Positions 63,514 through 64,000 of a DNA stretch of 64,000 nt are shown here, piece after piece. Where the stretch lies: contig NZ_JAHRCU010000007.1 of the NCBI RefSeq assembly GCF_019083995.1, positions 124,001-188,000 of the forward strand, in the 5' to 3' direction. Origin of the DNA: Roseococcus sp. SDR (GTDB taxonomy: Bacteria > Pseudomonadota > Alphaproteobacteria > Acetobacterales > Acetobacteraceae). The position numbers were made by a program, and so were the translations under genes. Under the pieces are notes generated by a model. The model made no database searches. It was not told where the DNA came from and saw nothing but the letters and a program-made list of their open reading frames with translations. Positions within the stretch are counted from its first letter, which is position 1; every line of letters starts with the position of its first letter.

Positions 63514-64000
63514 TCAGAGCCGGACGCGCAGCCAGTTCCCGATCTCGCCCACCACGCCACGGCGGAAGGCGAGCACGCAGAGCACGAAGATCACGCCTTG
63601 GATCACCGTGACCCAGGCGCCGAACTCGGCCAGGTAGTTCTGCATGGTGATGATGACGGCCGCACCCACCACCGGCCCGAAGATCGTGCCGAGGCCACCC
63701 ACCAGGGACATCAGCACCACCTCGCCCGACATGGTCCAGAAGACGTCGGTGAGCGTCGCGATGCCGAAGACGATGGACTTCAGGCCGCCCGCCACGCCGG
63801 CCAGCGCGGCCGAGAGCACGAAGGCCATCAGCTTGTAGTCATCCGTGCGATAGCCGAGCGATGTCGCGCGCGGCTCGTTCTCACGGATGGATTTCAGCAC
63901 CATGCCGAAGGGCGAATGCACGATGCGATGGATCAGCAGGAAGCCCGCCAGGAAGATGCCGGCCGTGAGCCAGTACATCGTCAGGTCGGCCGTCAGGTCC
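63514..64000 (-). CDS. livM: Branched-chain amino acid-type ABC permease, LivM family (5' end outside window)
   Basis: The C-terminal part (about 162 residues) of a LivM permease is visible; the frame is open to the window edge. Typical features are HSPFGMVLKSIRENEPRATSLGY (the EAA-like loop), FVLSAALAGVAGGL and SLVGGLGTIFGPVVGAAVI. The last helix ends FVLCVLAFRRGVVGEI. It would import branched-chain amino acids or other solutes (amides, urea, aromatic acids) with LivH, LivF, LivG and a receptor, none of which is in the window. A strong terminator follows, so it is last in its operon. Confidence 0.93.
   Translation of the reverse strand, partial: DLTADLTMYWLTAGIFLAGFLLIHRIVHSPFGMVLKSIRENEPRATSLGYRTDDYKLMAFVLSAALAGVAGGLKSIVFGIATLTDVFWTMSGEVVLMSLVGGLGTIFGPVVGAAVIITMQNYLAEFGAWVTVIQGVIFVLCVLAFRRGVVGEIGNWLRVRL

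Overview
The window is a GC-rich stretch of ordinary-density bacterial chromosome from an alphaproteobacterium. It is most likely from the Rhodospirillales/Acetobacteraceae, with a Roseomonas- or Roseococcus-like flavour. The taxonomic call rests on family content: MucR/Ros regulator, GapR (DUF2312), DUF1244, an overlapping fur-olsB pair, mrcA directly upstream of prfB, and several orphan Bug/TctC-type receptors. It is an inference, not a database match. I see no rRNA, tRNA, CRISPR array, insertion sequence, prophage or integrase.

Layout. 1-4359: an SMP-30/gluconolactonase-type gene (cut by the window edge) divergent from hyuB-hyuA (hydantoinase/5-oxoprolinase type). 4374-6456: olsB (ornithine lipid N-acyltransferase) translationally coupled to a Fur-family regulator, then a MucR regulator and a TusA-like protein. 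6498-12269: nitronate monooxygenase-like enzyme, pnp, a Bug receptor, GapR and a DUF1244 protein. 12329-14108: a second Bug receptor divergent from an isochorismatase-family hydrolase. 14183-20257: a complete four-gene pgaABCD operon for poly-beta-1,6-N-acetylglucosamine (PNAG) synthesis, deacetylation and export, followed by a small secreted protein and an AlkA-type glycosylase. 21344-27953: lactate permease-like and EamA transporters, then prpE, an ECHDC3-like enoyl-CoA hydratase homologue and a medium/long-chain acyl-CoA ligase in one operon.

27954-34482: a tiny orphan ORF with an extraordinarily long Shine-Dalgarno match and a perfect terminator; two small membrane proteins divergent from a TetR regulator across a clear inverted-repeat operator; a phosphoesterase; prfB with the classical +1 frameshift site; and mrcA (PBP1A). 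34646-42573: a dpp-type peptide ABC importer operon (A-B-C-hairpin-D-F) that runs on into a C39-like lipoprotein, an MFS transporter and a secreted protein of unknown function. 42577-53726: two tandem exported metallo-beta-lactamase-fold hydrolases, an RlmD/RumA-type methyltransferase, glutaryl-CoA dehydrogenase, a dihaem cytochrome c, a DEAD-box helicase with a low-complexity RG-rich tail, alpha/beta hydrolases and small secreted proteins. 53758-59787: a second peptide importer operon, on the minus strand, headed by a DUF1028 protein. 59891-64000: hppD divergent from an Lrp/AsnC regulator, a single-domain globin, an SDR epimerase-like protein that lacks the catalytic tyrosine, a tiny membrane ORF in an AT-rich patch, and the C-terminal part of a LivM permease.

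The physiological picture is an aerobic heterotroph that lives on organic acids, peptides and amino acids, and makes a PNAG-type biofilm matrix and ornithine lipids. I found no convincing entirely new multi-gene system. The items most worth a second look are the mini-gene at 28026-28097, the SDR without its tyrosine, the acatalytic-looking ECHDC3 protein between two acyl-CoA ligases, and several structured intergenic elements.
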